From: an uncultured Ectothiorhodospiraceae bacterium
GTDB taxonomy: Bacteria; Pseudomonadota; Gammaproteobacteria; XJ16; Halofilaceae
DNA length: 64,000 nucleotides
NCBI GenBank assembly: GCA_913055615.1
Contig: CAJXKK010000003.1
Location: forward strand, 1-64,000
Direction: 5' to 3'
Under the pieces are notes generated by a model that was not told the DNA's origin, searched no databases, and was given only the letters and a program-made list of their open reading frames with translations. Within the stretch, counting starts at the first letter, position 1; each line of letters starts with the position of its first letter. This document shows, piece after piece, positions 63,378-64,000 of the stretch. Made by a program: the position numbers and the translations under genes.

Positions 63378-64000
63378 TCAGGCGGCGCCCACCATCGCGT
63401 CGCGCACGCCCAGCGCGCGATCCCGGGTCAGGCGCGGACCATAGGTGGTGATGATGTCGGCCGACGCGCTGATCGCGAACTGCGCGGCGCGCTCGTGGCT
63501 CCAGCCCTGCGTCAGGCCATAGAGGAACGCCCCGGCGAACATATCACCTGCACCAACGGTATCGATCGCATCGACCCGGCGGGCATCCACGGAGAACTCG
63601 CGCTCGCCGTCGAACACGATTGCGCCCCTCGGGCCGCGCGTAACGACGAATTCCCGCGCGCTCGATTTGAGCGCGGCGATGGCGTCCTCGATCGTCGCCG
63701 TCCCCGTGAGTTGTTTCGCTTCATCCTCGTTGGCGAACAGCAGGTCGACGCCGTCACCGATCATCCCGCGCAGCTGGTCACCAAAGTGGCTGACGATGTT
63801 CGGGTCCGACAGCGAGATCGCCGTGCGGACCCCGGCATCGCTCGCGACCCGGCGGGCCTCGGCGACCGCCTCGCGGGCCGTCTCCGAAGTCGCCAGATAG
63901 CCTTCGAGATACAGATACTCCGATTCGCGGATGGCCTGGGGCACGAGTTCCGGCTTGCCGAGACTCCCGGTGATCCCGAGATAGGTGCACATCGTGCGAT
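63378..64000 (-). CDS. PfkB-family sugar/nucleoside kinase, 5' part missing
   Basis: C-terminal two thirds of a PfkB kinase, cut by the right edge. Seen: RTMCTYLGITGSL at the window end, SDPNIVSHF, LFANEDEAKQLTG, VTRGPRGAIVFDG, and the catalytic signature DTVGAGDMFAGAFLYGL with the base Asp. The pattern resembles adenosine kinase/ribokinase-like proteins of Proteobacteria. The true start lies beyond 64000; the ATG at 63992 is internal because the family motif begins before it. Confidence 0.88.
   Translation of the reverse strand, partial: RTMCTYLGITGSLGKPELVPQAIRESEYLYLEGYLATSETAREAVAEARRVASDAGVRTAISLSDPNIVSHFGDQLRGMIGDGVDLLFANEDEAKQLTGTATIEDAIAALKSSAREFVVTRGPRGAIVFDGEREFSVDARRVDAIDTVGAGDMFAGAFLYGLTQGWSHERAAQFAISASADIITTYGPRLTRDRALGVRDAMVGAA

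Overview
The window reads as chromosomal DNA of a gammaproteobacterium. The evidence is the gene content and order: xseB-ispA-dxs, dapA-bamC, radA, a corB-like gene, queD-folE2, and a complete cbb3 oxidase locus ccoNOQP-GHIS. Frequent acidic proteins and the high G+C of the right three quarters would suit a halophilic member of the Chromatiales/Ectothiorhodospiraceae, but that placement is inference. I see no tRNA, rRNA or CRISPR array.

Layout. (1) 1-3160: minus-strand sugar ABC importer operon (fused ATPase and two permeases, the second cut by the window edge) with a LacI-type palindrome upstream. Its first Walker A motif carries a Gly-to-Val change. (2) 3161-16300: an accessory block, visibly richer in A+T than what follows and bounded by two diverged copies of one intergenic repeat. 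It holds a Rieske oxygenase and its ferredoxin-type reductase, a cytoplasmic BisC-like molybdenum S-/N-oxide reductase, a BetI-like TetR regulator and a Dpp/Opp-type ABC importer. Three copies of one palindrome (TTGG-N8-CCAA) sit before the oxygenase, the regulator and the importer, so the block looks like one regulon for uptake and oxidative breakdown of an unknown, probably methylated, nitrogen or sulfur compound. This is the best candidate for an undescribed system. (3) 16301-27770: diguanylate cyclase, an unknown coiled-coil protein, a secreted HhH protein, then housekeeping genes.

(4) 27900-34780: a second catabolic locus. A gamma-butyrobetaine-hydroxylase-like dioxygenase and an HD-domain protein match the TmpA/TmpB pair, which converts 2-(trimethylammonio)ethylphosphonate to glycine betaine and phosphate. 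With them are LysR and GntR regulators, a betaine-type binding protein, a class II aldolase-like enzyme and an FrhB-like Fe-S protein. (5) 34880-46100: EamA transporter, bamC-dapA, PIN-PhoH ATPase, an IS110/IS1111 transposase with a downstream tail, a nested inverted-repeat region, lemA plus an M48 protease, and a succinate-semialdehyde-type dehydrogenase. (6) 46200-51140: Met-rich Spy-like protein, MATE transporter, DUF2845 protein, DksA-like protein and MFS transporter, with REP-ended composite repeats. (7) 51496-60534: cbb3 cytochrome oxidase structural and assembly genes behind a perfect FNR-type box. (8) 60732-64000: a flippase-like membrane protein, an APH/AAA kinase-like protein and a PfkB sugar kinase cut by the right edge.

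Blocks 2 and 4 are both consistent with a lifestyle of importing methylated ammonium compounds and demethylating or oxidising them. Start codons were moved inward from the longest open frame where a ribosome-binding site or family length supported it; each case is stated in the entry.
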